Assembly (NCBI RefSeq): GCF_019393635.1 | Contig: NC_057867.1 | Location: 71,799,492-71,863,491, forward strand | Direction: 5' to 3' | DNA from: Dromiciops gliroides | Taxonomy: Eukaryota > Chordata > Mammalia > Microbiotheria > Microbiotheriidae | Length of the DNA stretch: 64,000 bases | Shown here: positions 1-11,899 of the stretch, piece by piece | Layout of the letters: every line of letters starts with the position of its first letter | Position numbering within the stretch: the stretch's first letter is position 1 | Program-made: the position numbers and the translations under genes | Notes under the pieces: model-generated | Databases searched by the model: none | Seen by the model: only the letters and a program-made list of their open reading frames with translations | Told to the model about the DNA's origin: nothing

Positions 1-91
1 AAAAATAAAATTAAAAAAAGGCAGCTCAGACTTGGGTGCAATGAAGCCTATAAATTCTTCATCTTTCATTTATACTGCATGATGTTCAAAA

Positions 92-135
92 CAACTATTA
101 AGTACCTACTAGGTACAAGGCACTGGTGCTAGTGT
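92..135 (-). mobile_element. LINE-2 3'-end fragment
   Basis: The words 'ttaagtacctactaggtacaaggc' in part, then 'actggtgct', match the reverse complement of the L2 3' end (size-class 'cctactatgtgccaggcactg'). It is short and diverged, so the call rests on this one motif. Confidence 0.35.
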
Positions 136-600
136 TTTGCTTTTTGAAAGCCATTCTTAGATATTTCAGTGGCTCTATGATCTAATTAATGTGGTCATTC
201 CCTTCATCATTGCAGATTGCAATCTCTATCTCATTTCATATAATTCTTGTCCTTTTTTTCTTCTGTAAATCCTCCACAAAGAATCTGCCTAAAACAATGC
301 AGGCTATTCTCTGAGTCCCTTAATATATCGTGGTGCAAATGCAATATGCAGGCTGTCTATCTCATGAACTATAAGACAGATCCACCTCCTTTTTCAGTCA
401 TGCCTAATCATGATTATATCTTTTAGGCAATTCTCATGTACAAGCCATCACTGGTGATATGCTACATGCTAATTATGTCCAGCATGTGTCTTTCCATTAC
501 CCTTTGGATCACTTGCAATTTTTAGCCTTCTCAGATCACGGTACTTCATTATTCACAGCCATATAATATCACCAAAAGAAGCCATTATCAGTGAATATTT
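136..600. other. No assignable feature
   Basis: AT-rich sequence with no usable open frame and no SINE or LINE signature that I recognise. Some phrases look repeat-like, but I cannot name a family. Confidence 0.5.
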
Positions 601-611
601 CTTAGGAGTCT

Positions 612-700
612 GCAGGGTGCTTGGCATTGTACAAAGAACTTTATGCAATACAGAAAGGATATGGTTCCTATCCTTTTAGAACTTACAATATAATGGAATT
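612..700 (-). mobile_element. LINE-2 3'-end fragment
   Basis: 'gtgcttggcattgtacaaag' followed by 'agaacttacaatataatgg' follows the order of the reverse-complemented L2 3' end (size/storage phrases 'ggcactgtgc ... gagcttacaatctaatgg'). Old and diverged. Confidence 0.4.
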
Positions 701-1092
701 CTTGTGAAAAATGCCAACGCATATTCTCAAACACATTATTTTACTTTTTATATATTATTTTTTCCAACTACATGTAATAACAACTTTTAACATTCTTTTT
801 TAAAATTCTGAGTTCCAAATTCTCTCCTCTCCTCCTTCTCTTCCTCCCAACATTGAGAAGGCAAACAATTTGATATAGATTATACATGTGCACTCATACA
901 AAACATATTTCCATATTAGTCTTGTTGTGAAAGAAAAAAAGATATGAACTTTTTTTAACGAACTTTTAAAACGTATTTTGGACCTGTGTTCAGATTCCAT
1001 CAGTTCTTTCTCTGAAGGTGGATAGCATTTTGCATCATAATTCCTTCAGAATTATCTTGGATCATTTTATTGTTGAAAATAGCTGTCATTCA

Positions 1093-1247
1093 GGGGCGGC
1101 TAGGTGGCGCAGTGGATAAAGCACTGGCCCTGGATTCAGGAGAACCTGAGTTCAAATCCGGCCTCAGACACTTGACACTTACTAGCTGTGTGACCCTGGG
1201 CAAGTCACTTAACCTCCACTGCCCCGAAAAAACAAAACAAAACAAAA
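1093..1247 (+). mobile_element. tRNA-derived SINE (subfamily B) with 18-bp TSD
   Basis: Full-length WSINE1/SINE1_MD-type SINE with A box and B box (GTTCAAATC), ending in an A-rich tail of AAACAAAAC units. Perfect 18-bp TSDs lie at 1075-1092 and 1248-1265, so L1-machinery insertion into the older minus-strand L1 is clear. It carries the TTGACACTT and CACTGCCCCG tail characters of subfamily B. Confidence 0.95.
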
Positions 1248-1390
1248 GAAAATAGCTGTCATTCACAGCTGATCATCATACAATATTGTTGTTACCTTGT
1301 ACAATGGTCACCTGGTTCTGCTCACTTCACTTTGCTTCAGTTCATATAAGTATTCACAAGTTTTTCTTAAATCATCCTGCTTGTCATTTT

Positions 1391-1719
1391 TTTCCTTCCT
1401 TTCTTCCTTTCTTGGTACAATAAAAAGAGATTTATTAAGAGAAAAGAATATATGGCTGGCAACAATCACTATGGTGACTGTCCCACCTGAGTGAGAGAAG
1501 ATGTATGTTTTTTTGTATGTTTACAAAACGAAGGAGAGGAAATTACAAAGAAAGAGGAAATGCAAACACTGGGAAGGGTAAGATAACCAGGAGGGGATGT
1601 TTGAATAATGGGGTATCAGTAGGATATGCAGCATATCATATTGCAGACCTTGGTATTGCTTATCAGCCTACCAGGGTAGTGATCAGCAACACCTATTCCT
1701 GAGGTGGTAGACAGCTGCT
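1391..1719 (-). mobile_element. Possible solo-LTR-like fossil inside L1
   Basis: A roughly 330-bp block interrupts the L1 between two parts of its 3' region, so it is an insertion. Read on the minus strand it has a polyadenylation signal (AATAAA) close to its 3' border, as LTRs do. No gag, pol or env is present. The family is not recognised, the borders are approximate, and it looks old and broken. It could instead be a fragment of some other repeat. Confidence 0.3.
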
Positions 1720-1910
1720 CCTCATTTCTTACAGCAAAATAATATTCCATCACAATCATATATTGCAACTTGGTCAGCCATTCTCCAATTGATGGGCATC
1801 CCCTCAATTTCCAATTCTTTGCCACCACAAAAAGAGCTGCTATAAACATTTTTTGTAGCTATAAGTCACTTTCCCTTTTTTATCTCTTTGGGATACAGAC
1901 ATAATTTACT

Positions 1911-2051
1911 TTTGTTTGTTTGTTTGGTGAGGCTGATTGGGGTTAAGTGACTTGCCTAGGGTCACACACAGCTAGTAATTGTTAAGTGTCTGAGGCTACA
2001 TTTGAACTCAGGTCCTCCTGACTCCAGGGCTAGCGCCACCTAGCTGCCCCC
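1911..2051 (-). mobile_element. tRNA-derived SINE (subfamily A)
   Basis: Reverse complement of the marsupial SINE, running from a TTTG-rich tail and 'ggtgaggctgattgggg' to 'cacctagctgcccc'. Subfamily A tail. No clear TSD, and several substitutions against the other copies. Confidence 0.92.
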
Positions 2052-2945
2052 ATGATTCAATCTCTATGTACCTTTTAAGCAACATTATAAAGTGAGGCAT
2101 ACCTGAATAGCATTTTGCTTTCAAAGCTATAAACTTCTTAACACTTTCCATGTGATACTATTCAAAATTATGCTATGAAATTGATAGTATGTGAAATTCT
2201 TTTTAACATCTTAGAACACCAGAACAGTAAAAATGTTCCAAATTTACATATGTGCCCACTGAAGGTACTTCGGGAAGATGCCAAGGATTTTGTATAAAGC
2301 AAGAGAAAGCAAGCTCTAATCCACTTCAACTGATACCACTGAATAGCAATTACAGTGATGATTAAAAGGGAATCAGGTTTTCTAAAAGTAACTGCCAAGT
2401 GACAAATAATTTTTAAAATATTTTGGTATTCATTTAAATCTATATCCCAACAATATGTTGTTCTTTCCACAATCATGTAAGCAGAGATTAGAATACATGT
2501 AACTTGTATCCTTTATTCACTTTCTACCTATACAGAACCTTTTCCCCGCAAAAGGACACAGTAAAGCAATTAAAATGGTGAGCAACTGAAATAATAACCT
2601 CAACTGTGGTGAGCAGAAATGTTCCAATGTATGTTCTACTGGGGAGGCTAAGTGATCTGGCTTTTTAATGATGAGAATAAAGATGATTTATACTGGGAAC
2701 TTGTCCTATCATTGGTAAATTATTTGTATGATATAAAATGATTGATCCAGGAGAAGAACTGCACTTTTCAGCATTACTTCCATTTCTGCTGCTAGCTAAT
2801 TTCCCCCAGTCATGTGGAATCAGTATATACAGAAGAGATCCTTGCTGAAATTGAACCAATTTTGAGGGTGCTGAAAGACAGATTTTCAAGATATCTCAAG
2901 AGGGATGGGTATGAAAGACTTGGAACAAACCACAGATAGTATTAT
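2052..2945. other. No assignable feature
   Basis: AT-rich, no credible coding frame and no recognised repeat. The 102-codon minus frame at 2168-2476 has no motif and looks like chance. Confidence 0.5.
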
Positions 2946-2958
2946 CAAAAAAGGTAAC

Positions 2959-3137
2959 GGGGGGGGGGGGGGGGGGCAGCTAGGTGGCGAAGTGGATAGA
3001 GCACCGGCCCTGGATTCAGGAGTACCTGAGTTCAAATCCGGCCTCAGACACTTAACACTTACTAGCTATGTGACCCTGGGCAAGTCACTTAACCCCAATT
3101 GCCTCACTAAAAACAAAAACAAAAAAACAACAACAAC
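2959..3137 (+). mobile_element. tRNA-derived SINE (subfamily A) with expanded 5' G-run
   Basis: Full SINE with A and B boxes and a tail of CAACAACAAC repeats. TSDs of 11 bp (AAAAAGGTAAC) lie at 2948-2958 and 3138-3148. The normal GGGG start has become an 18-base G run (2959-2976). Subfamily A characters: TTAACACTT and CAATTGCCTCAC. Confidence 0.95.
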
Positions 3138-3148
3138 AAAAAGGTAAC

Positions 3149-3497
3149 AGGGAAAATATTGAGAAAAAGGAATAAACTACCAACCTATATGCACTTATTC
3201 CCATCTTGACCAAATCTTTAAGAAGAAAATCAAGGAAGGGTTCTTGGAAACAAATGTGATATAAAAGACAAAATCAAGAATAAACATTAAAACTAGAATA
3301 ATCTATACATGTGTCAAGGACATCCTTGATTAAGAGATCAGGATAAGGAGGTAAACTTTCACACACAGTATTCTACAACAGACCATATTGACACAATTGA
3401 TTGAAAAGCATGGAAAATACAAAATCCCATTGTGCTTATTGGTTGTTGGCTATAAAAGGAATCTGATTTAATTTAATATAGCAAGATTCCACTTTAG
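3149..3497. other. No assignable feature
   Basis: AT-rich sequence between a SINE and an L1-type element. Nothing recognised. Confidence 0.5.
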
Positions 3498-3510
3498 AAA
3501 TATTCCTCTC

Positions 3511-4619
3511 AGAAGCAAAACACTTTTGAGGAGGGACAGGGTGAAAGAAGATAGAAAATAAAGTAAATGTCATGGGGAGGGAATAGGATGGAGGAAAATA
3601 CAATTAGCAATAGTAACTGTGAAAAAATTTTGAAGCAAGTTTGTCTGACAGGCCTCATTTTTCAAACACATAGAGAACTGGGTCAAATTTGTTAAAATAA
3701 GAGCCATTCCCCAACTGGTAGATGATCAAAAGATATGAAGTTTTCAGATGAAATAATCAAAGCTACCTATAGCCATATGAAAAAAATGCTCTAACTCACT
3801 ATTGATTGGAGAGATGCTGGTCAAAACAATTCTGGGGTACTACCTCATACCTACTGGATTGGATAATAGGACAGCAGAGGAAAATGACAAATGTTGTAGA
3901 GGATATGGGGAAAATGAGACATTAATGCACTCTTTGTGAAGTTGTAAACCGATTCAAATATTCTGTAAAGCAATTTGGAACTATGGCCAAAGGGCTATAA
4001 AACCATGCATACTTTTTCACCTAGTAATAGTACTACTATGTTGGTATCCAAAAAGAGATAAAAAATAAAAAGGTGAATTCTAAATTGAGGAGATGCCCAT
4101 CAATTGGGAAGGGCCAAACAAACTGTGGGATGAGATTATGATGGAACACTATTGAGCTATAAGAAATGATGAGCAAGTTGCTATCAGAAAAACCTGGATT
4201 TATATGAGTTGATGCAAAGTGAAATGTACTGTATACAAAATAACAGCAATATTGTAAGATGATCAGCTGTGAATGACTTAGCTGTTTTCAGCAATACAAT
4301 GATCCAAGACAACTATGAAGGACTCATGAAAAATTCAATCCATCTCCAGAGAAGGAACTGATGGTGTCTGAATACAGATTGAAGCATATTTTTTTTTTAG
4401 TTCCTTTTTCTTGATTTTTTGTCTATTTTCTTTCACAACCTGACTGATGTGGAAATGTTTTACACGACTACACATGTTTAACTTATATTCAATTGCTTGC
4501 ATTCTTGGGGAGTTGGTGGAGAGGGAGGAAGGAAGAGAATTTGGAACAAAAAGTTTTGGAAATCAATGTTAAGAATTGTTTTTACATGTAATTTGGGAAA
4601 AAATAAAATTCTAAAAAAA
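3511..4619 (+). mobile_element. Composite L1-tailed element, copy 1
   Basis: Starts with a purine-rich module (aagcaaaacacttttgagg ... ggggagggaataggatgg) that recurs at 34.3 and 54.8 kb, then runs into the 3' part of L1 ORF2, the 3' UTR and the AATAAAATTCTAAA end. A diverged 12-bp TSD pair (aaatattcctct at 3498-3509, agatattcttct at 4628-4639) fits insertion by L1 machinery. Open frames are destroyed. Confidence 0.8.
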
Positions 4620-4639
4620 TGATAAAAAGATATTCTTCT

Positions 4640-6254
4640 AATAAGATGTCATGCACATGTTAAAATCTTATGATTCTCGAAAGATGATATTCCTAAAATA
4701 ATGCTAACTTTAACCAAAGCAACTTCATTCAACAATCTTCTGATTATTAATATAAAGCTAGCCATAAAATAGGGAGACAGACATATGCTCACCAAAGGTG
4801 TCTGTCACTTCTATGGAAGATATCCAAAAGAGTACAAAGAGAAGGATTCCCTACAGATGTTTAGTTATTCCCAAAAAACTCATCATTTCTGTTGGATTTA
4901 TATACTTTGTCTGGTCTCTTTTGAAACTACTGCTATACCTGCCAAGAGGAGGTTCTTAAAATGGTGTGGTACATTGTTTTCTGAGACCACATACGTACTA
5001 CTTCAATGACCAGCCTCCAAGACAGTTCAATTTAGTCATAAAGGTACATATGCAACTCAATTTTATTACCTGCATATAAGCCACAACTTTGAATGATCAT
5101 CTAACTGTGCACAATAATCTACTGTGAAGAGAACCTGGATTAATACAAATTCAGTTTTTCTTGAAAAGTTCCTTTTTGTATTGGTCTGGTTTGAAGGTGA
5201 CAAAAGATCTCAAGAGAAAAGTCTCAGAGAGTAAAAAGATCAGATGTCATAGGTTAGGATATAGCAACTCCTTCCATAGTTGTTTTTGATAACATAATAG
5301 TGACATTATACTAACATTTACTGAAAAAGCAGTGATAAAAATCAATGTGTTTGATTATCATGTAGATGTAATAAGTACTTCCATAAGAAATCCATTACAA
5401 TACTGTACAGCATTAGTGAATTATTAGAATAGTTAATTAGACACCCTTGTGGCCTAATCTTGTGTGTTAATCTGGAATAGCTGTTTGTCACAATCAGTTA
5501 CCTCTATGGAAGAGATATATATCTGTCATATGACACGAATGCATAAAGAGTAACTGAAGAGAACTGGCTCAGTGTTATTCTTGTTTAGTAACATTTTACA
5601 GAATAACAACCTGCGCTTAAATTGAGCTTAAACATGAGAAAGAAATAAAAATAAATCATAAAGGGCTCAATGTAAATGAACCCCTAAGGAAAAAAATAGA
5701 GCTACTGAATTAATCTTTATATAAGTACTTTATGGCAGTCCTGAAGCCAGAAGTCCTCCCCAGAGGGTAAGAACAACTATTCCCAAAGCTGTTCCTCTTT
5801 TTGCTGTCTGTGCCTTTATGAACTTGGTGATCAAGGTTTGCCTCTCCTCTGAAGAGGTAAGAATAGACTAATCCCTTATTTTATTCTGGGCTCAAAGGAC
5901 TGCTTCACCCTAGCAGCTCTTTCTCCCTGTCCAGCTGCCCCAAGTGTTTTTCCCCCTCGCTAAGGTGTGTCCTGGAGTGATGTTACCAAAAATTAATTTT
6001 GCTCAAACCAAATTACACAAATAAAACTCGTTTTTATGTTTTCAAACTAACAAAATGACTTCAAATTCCTAGGAAGAAACTAATTTTGCTTCTCTTCCCT
6101 CCATGCCTTTTCCCAAAGACTTCCAAATTTTTGGAAATTTTATACCACTACTCATATTCCATGTTAGAAGGTGATAAGTATCTATTTAAAAATTTGTGTA
6201 AAGACCTTAACACAATTTTCAGTAAACACAGCAGTATAGAAATAACAATGAACT
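4640..6254. other. No assignable feature
   Basis: About 1.6 kb without a recognised gene or repeat. 4785-5009 has a 74-codon plus frame with no motif. 5720-6000 is somewhat GC-richer with pyrimidine tracts and could be an old repeat, but no family is evident. Confidence 0.5.
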
Positions 6255-6430
6255 TGGAAAACTAGGTAGGGCTCTAGTCCCGATTTACCTATCTGCATAA
6301 CTTTAGGCAAGTCAACCTCTCTGAGCCTCAGTTTTCTTTTCTGTAAAATGGTAGTAATAAGACTTGCACTACCTGCTTTTCTAGATTGTTATAAAGGGAG
6401 TGTTTTGTAAACCACTATATTAATGTGATA
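6255..6430 (+). mobile_element. MIR/THER1-type SINE
   Basis: Shows the CORE-SINE order: 'ggctctagtccc', 'aggcaagtcaacctct', 'tgagcctcagttttc', 'tctgtaaaatgg', and the tail 'tgttttgtaaacc'. Ancient and diverged. Confidence 0.7.
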
Positions 6431-6611
6431 TCTATCTAACTAGCTATGGAGTGCAAGTTCTGACACATCCTTCCAAACTACTAGACTATGGATCCAGGAA
6501 TGGGTTCTATATCTGTTTACCAAGGTCCTGTCTAGTTAAACTTAAAGAGATTCATCACTAGCTTAGCCACAGAGTGATAACTTTTCTCAGTCACAACTCT
6601 TAAAGATTAAA

Positions 6612-7513
6612 TATTTATAAAAATATGAGTCATTCCCCAACTGATAGTCAAAGGAGATGAATAGGCAGGTTTTTTATGAAGAAATCCAAACTATACAGTC
6701 ATATGAAAAAATGCCCTAAATTGATTAGAGAAATGGAAATTAAAACAGCTTTGAGATATCATCTCATACCTATCAGATTGGCTAAAATAACAGAAGGGGA
6801 AAATGACAAATGTTGGAGGGGATGTAGAAAAATTGGGACACTAATACATGGCTGGTAGAAACGTGAACTGATCCAACCATTTTGGAGAACAATTTTGAAT
6901 TATGCCCAAAGAGTTATAAAACTGTGTGAACCCTTTGGCCTAGCAATGTCACTATTAGGTCTGTTTTCCAAGGTGATCAAAGAAAAAGGAAAAGAAGCTA
7001 TATGTTCTAAAATATTCATAGAAGCTCTCTTTGTGGTGGCAAAAAAGAACTGGAAATTGAGGGATGCCCATCAATTGGGGAATGACAAAACAAGTTGTGG
7101 TATATGATTGTGATGTGATACTACTGTACTATAAGAAATGATGAACTGGATTTAGATAAACATGGAAAGACTTGCATAAAGTAACGAAAAGTGAAATGAG
7201 CAGAACCAAGAGAATGCTGTACAGTAACAGAAATATTGTTTTTTGTTTTGTTTTGTTTTGTTTTGTTTTGTTGGGCAATGAGGGTTAAGTGACTTGCCCA
7301 GGGTCACACAGCTATAAGTGTCAAGTGTCTGAGGCCACATTTGCACTGAGGTCCTCCTGAATCCGGGGCTGGTGCTTTATCCACTGAGCAATATTGTTTG
7401 ATGAATAACTGTAAACAACCAAGTCAAAAGGTAGTCTTCTCTAGTGTGGGGTGGGGAGGGAAGGAGACAGTTCAGAGCTTAAAATGTAACAAAATAAATT
7501 AAATTTTTAAAAG
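6612..7513 (+). mobile_element. LINE-1 3' end with SINE insertion
   Basis: Plus-strand L1 ORF2 C-terminal region. The frame at 6676-6858 (MKKSKLYSHMKKCPKLIREM...) corresponds to the L1 '[26 protein letters not shown]' stretch, and 6895-7107 carries the block ending in IEALFVVA (compare FIAALF). The 3' UTR ends near 7513. 5'-truncated, frameshifted, not functional. Interrupted by the SINE at 7242-7389. Confidence 0.88.
7242..7389 (-). mobile_element. tRNA-derived SINE (subfamily B), 5'-truncated
   Basis: Reverse-complement SINE with a (TTTTG)n tail, lacking the first roughly 20 bases that hold the A box. TSD AATATTGTTT at 7232-7241 and 7390-7399. Inserted into the L1 3' UTR. Confidence 0.93.
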
Positions 7514-8802
7514 ATCATCAAACAAATTTAATAAAACATAAAGGGATGTGAATGGCATCAGTGAAAAAAATACTCATGCCAATGAAATTACAAATAACTG
7601 AAGTATTCATGGGTTATTATTACTAGTACTACTATTACTATCTTTGAGTCTTAGATGTTTCTCTCAGTGAATTAGATATGAGTAGCAAAGGCAGAAAGAA
7701 TTTGATACACCTGATAAAGAGCCCTCACATCATCAAGTTTAGTAACACCTGTGTTTGGAGACAGATTTAGTGCTGAATATGGCAGCAATAATATTATGCA
7801 GAAGGCACTAAGCTCGGCACCAAATAGTAAGGGTCCTCAATTGGGCCAAAATTTAAACTCAAAGTGGAAAGCACTGTATCCCAGTGGCAGTCCCATGAGT
7901 ACCATAATGCTACTTTCAAGCTAATGATAATGTTTTGAGGGGGTGAGAGTGAGGGTAGGAGGGCGGGTAGGTGGGTAGGTGGGTGTGTGTTTTATAGCAA
8001 CTCTTTTTTGGGGGGGGTGTTTTAATAGAAAATGGTTTCAAGTTTTATAGTTAGATGATAAGCAACATTAAAAGAGAAATACATATGAGTTTATCACTGG
8101 AAGGTGATGCATCATGTAAAGTTAAAAAATAAAAGGTAGTTAAAGAAGAGAGAATGACTTTATGCTAGGATATTTGGGAACAGCTTCCTGATTTTGAATG
8201 ACTTCCACTTTTCTGAACCTCACTCATTTTTACTCAAGTCTGAATTCTTGATTAGGAAAAACTCAAAGAAACTGGGTCATCAAATTTTGAAAAAATGTTA
8301 AGGCCCTGTCTGCATGATGCCAGACATCCAGACAAAAAGTGAAAAATTCAGTTAACCATTCAGATGTTTGGTGTTGTATAAACAAAATGCTGAAATTACT
8401 GACTACATTTTTCTTTTTTTTTGGTTTGAATGTATTATTGACAGACAGAAGAAACATGTAAATCTCTTTAACATCTTTGTGGAATTGATTTTTAAAATAA
8501 TATTTAGTCTTCTGTGATGCAGAATGAATTAAGGTTAGACATTGGGGAGAACTTACTAAGGACAGGAGTTTTTATGAAAGAATAATCCTATTCTCAAGGA
8601 AAGTTACATAAGCTATACCTATGAATAAAACATATGCTTTCTGGTAGCATATGGTAAGTGACAAATGAGTGATGCTTTTTAAGGCTAATTCTGAAGTCGG
8701 AGCAGAATCAGAAAGAAGCAAATGCAAAACACAAAGAAAAAAAGCTTGCGTGAAATGGTGTTTGATAAAGAAGAAATAAAACATTGAGTATTAAGGTAAG
8801 AA
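7514..8802. other. No gene; short G-rich simple repeats
   Basis: Mostly unassigned AT-rich DNA. A GGGT/GGGTA-type simple repeat lies at about 7940-7992, followed by a G run near 8012-8018. The minus frames at 8263-8457 and 8572-8784 show no motif. Confidence 0.5.
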
Positions 8803-9030
8803 GGGAAGCTAGGTAGTACACAGGCCCAGGGTCAGGAAGACCTGCAGTCAAATCCAATCTGAGACACTTACTAGCTTTGTGACCTTGAGCAAGTCACTTT
8901 ACCCTGTTTGCCTCCATTTCCTCATCTGTAAAGTAAGCTGGAAATGGAAATGGCAAACCATTCCAGTATCTTTGCCAAGAAAACCCCAAATGGAGTTGGT
9001 CACAACTCGACAACAACATCAAGGCAAGAT
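8803..9030 (+). mobile_element. MAR1-like SINE with RTE-type tail
   Basis: tRNA/CORE-SINE head (ctaggtagtaca, 'gacacttactagctt', 'gagcaagtcactt') followed by 'tggcaaaccattccagtatc' and 'gccaagaaaaccccaaatgg', ending in ACAAC repeats. That 3' unit resembles the end of RTE LINEs (compare BovB 'cccactccagtattcttgcc'), which implies mobilisation by RTE and not by L1. Confidence 0.8.
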
Positions 9031-9847
<817 letters not shown>

Positions 9848-9971
9848 CCTTTGTTTTGGTTTTGGTTTTTTGGGGAAGGGGAGGATCGAATGGGTTTCGT
9901 TCAAAATTAGACGTGAGTTGCTAGCACATAGAGGAAGGAGACTGCAGTGGATAGTAAGAAGAAGTAGGAGA

Positions 9972-10124
9972 GGGCAGCTAGGTGGCACAGTGGATAAAGC
10001 ACCAGTCCTGGATTCAGGAGGACCTGAGTTCAAATCCGGCATCAGTCACTTGGCACTTACTAGCTGTGTGACCCTGGGCAAGTCACTTAACCCCCATTGC
10101 CCTGCAAAAAAAAAAAGAAAGAAA
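9972..10124 (+). mobile_element. tRNA-derived SINE (subfamily B) with 13-bp TSD
   Basis: Complete SINE with a CCCCCATTGCCCTGC tail and A-rich end. Perfect TSD AAGAAGTAGGAGA at 9959-9971 and 10125-10137. Confidence 0.95.
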
Positions 10125-10328
10125 AAGAAGTAGGAGAAAAAGCAGTGTAGACATGGGAGTTGAAGTAACATAGGAAGTCAAAGCATATGCTTTCTGAGAG
10201 TGATTCCTAGCACCACCCAGATACTATAGTGGCTGGAGAGTCAAGCCAATCCACTCACCCTGGTGAAGAGCAAAGACACAGAATGTATTTGGGGAAGTAG
10301 AAACTGAAATTTTTGAAAGTTGGTTGGG

Positions 10329-10374
10329 TTCCAGGGCCGGTGCTCTGTCCACTGCACCACTGCTAGGTGCCCCT
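10329..10374 (-). mobile_element. SINE 5' fragment
   Basis: Only the first ~46 bases of the tRNA-derived SINE, reversed ('ccagggccggtgctctgtcc ... ctaggtgccc'). The rest is missing. Confidence 0.75.
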
Positions 10375-10384
10375 GGAAAGACAT

Positions 10385-10670
10385 TTAAAAAAATTTTTTT
10401 TTCTCTTTGATAATTCCTCAATCTGAAGTTTTTTTTTTGGGGGGGGGGGGTTTGACTGTTTTCTCTCACAACCTAGCTAATATGGGAATGTTTTCCATGA
10501 TTACTCATGTATAACTTATTTTGAAATGCTTGAGTTCTAGTGGGTGGGGGGTGGGAATGGAGGAGGAAGAAAAGTTGGAACACAAATTTTTTAAAAATTG
10601 ATGTTAAAATTTGTTTTTACATATATTTTGGAAAATAAAATTCTATTCAATTTTTTAAAAAAAGTCTAAG
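10385..10670 (+). mobile_element. LINE-1 3' UTR end
   Basis: Terminal L1-type 3' UTR: 'aattcctcaatctgaagttt', 'cacaacctagctaatatggg', 'cttgagttctagtggg', 'aaaataaaattcta'. It is the same sub-type as the ends at 35.1 and 55.4 kb. A T/G homopolymer run lies at 10431-10451. Confidence 0.8.
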
Positions 10671-10698
10671 AAAGAATTACTTGAAAAATACTGTTTTC

Positions 10699-10860
10699 AG
10701 GGTGGCTAGGTGGCGCAATGGATAGAGCACCGGCCCTGGATTCAGGAGTACCTGAGTTCAAATCCGGCCTCAGACACTTGACACTTACTAGCTGTGTGAC
10801 CCTGGACAGGTCACTTAACCCCCACTGCCCCGCAAAAAAACAAAAGAAAGAAAGAAAAAA
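10699..10860 (+). mobile_element. tRNA-derived SINE (subfamily B) with 16-bp TSD
   Basis: Full SINE. TSD GAAAAATACTGTTTTC at 10683-10698 and 10861-10876 is perfect. Tail of CAAAAGAAAG units. Confidence 0.95.
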
Positions 10861-11094
10861 GAAAAATACTGTTTTCTATTTACTAATTCCTTTTGAGTCG
10901 TATCCCAATTAATTCTTTTTATCTGTAGTAATTTTCATCAGTCCCTTTCAGAACTATTTTTCTTTCTTTTTTTCCTTTTTATTTCCTAGGATGCAACATC
11001 AGCAAATATTTAAGTATTGATAATCAAGACAAGAAGGGAGATAATAAGAGAATATACCTAGCTGCCCTGATTAAGTTCATATCACCATGGCCAA

Positions 11095-11232
11095 AGGAAC
11101 AAAAGCCTCAGATACTAAAAGAATTGGCAAATATGATTACTAAGTCACTGCTGGTGGTCTTTGAAAGACCATAGAGAATAAAAAAAGGTACCACAGGTGA
11201 GAGAAAAGCAAATGTTGTCCAACATATCCCAT
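11095..11232 (+). mobile_element. CR1/L3 LINE fragment (ORF2)
   Basis: In one frame reads SLLVVFERP then KGTTGERKANVV, matching the CR1 family stretch 'IFEKSWRTGEVPEDWRKANVVPIFKKG' just upstream of the reverse-transcriptase core. Very old, with stops. Confidence 0.6.
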
Positions 11233-11899
11233 CCTCCCCACACCATATCTTGGTCAATGTGTTTATTTATGGGTGTCATAATTTAGGGAGAGGGAATGGA
11301 GAGGGGAAAAGGACACACAAATTTCTAAGATATAATTCTGTCACCAAGGAGCTTATATTTAATTAGTAGGTATGGCCTATACACAAATAACCACAAGACA
11401 AAGAAGGATACATGCAGAGGACCTGGGTCCATCTCTGTAATCAACAGCAGATTTGTCTGATTCATATGTGCATGAGCATGTGTGTGTTTCTGAACTTATC
11501 AGCTACTTTATTGTTGTGAAGATAGAACCTTAGAATAAGTCATGAAAAACATAAAAAAAAAAAAGAAAGTTGGTTGGACAATCTTCTAGAGCCTTAAGAA
11601 CAGAGTGCAGTTGTCCATAAACTTGAAAAACTCAAAAAAGGGTACTTAGTACTCAAATGGAAGCTTCTTACAAAACACCAGGGAACGTACATGGAACCTC
11701 CATAACGGCCCCCCCCCAAAAAAAAGAGTTCTAGGAAAGAGGTGGGAGGCAAGGTAAGATTCTGGGCAACAAGGGGTACTTCTGCTTACTAGCTTTGAAG
11801 AGAGCTGGGAGAGAGTGGCTTGAGGGGTTTTTAAGTTCTTTTGGGGTAGTTTTTAAATTTGGGGTTTTTTATTTCTCTTTGCTTGGGTATTTTTAAAAT
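11233..11899. other. No assignable feature
   Basis: Unassigned, with a short C run and A run at 11709-11725 and a T/G-rich stretch at 11830-11910. Confidence 0.5.

Larger units (their letters stand above)
751..1900 (-). mobile_element. LINE-1 3' end (5'-truncated), split by a SINE and an LTR-like insert
   Basis: Read on the minus strand it carries the L1 ORF2 C-terminus: a frame at 1616-1849 begins MFIAALFVVAKNWKL and continues GCPSIGEW, which aligns with the ORF2p C-terminus of placental L1 (MFIAALFTIAKTWNQ). The 3' UTR follows and ends in the typical 'acatgtaat' block near 751. The copy is 5'-truncated. Its three pieces lie at 751-1092, 1266-1390 and 1720-1900. The frame is broken by the inserts and is not functional. 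Confidence 0.85.

Noticed and set aside
10718-10912. Recurring peptide DRAPALDSGVPEFKSGLRHL as a conserved small protein
   Set aside because: It appears wherever the tRNA-derived SINE occurs on the plus strand; it is the SINE read in frame.
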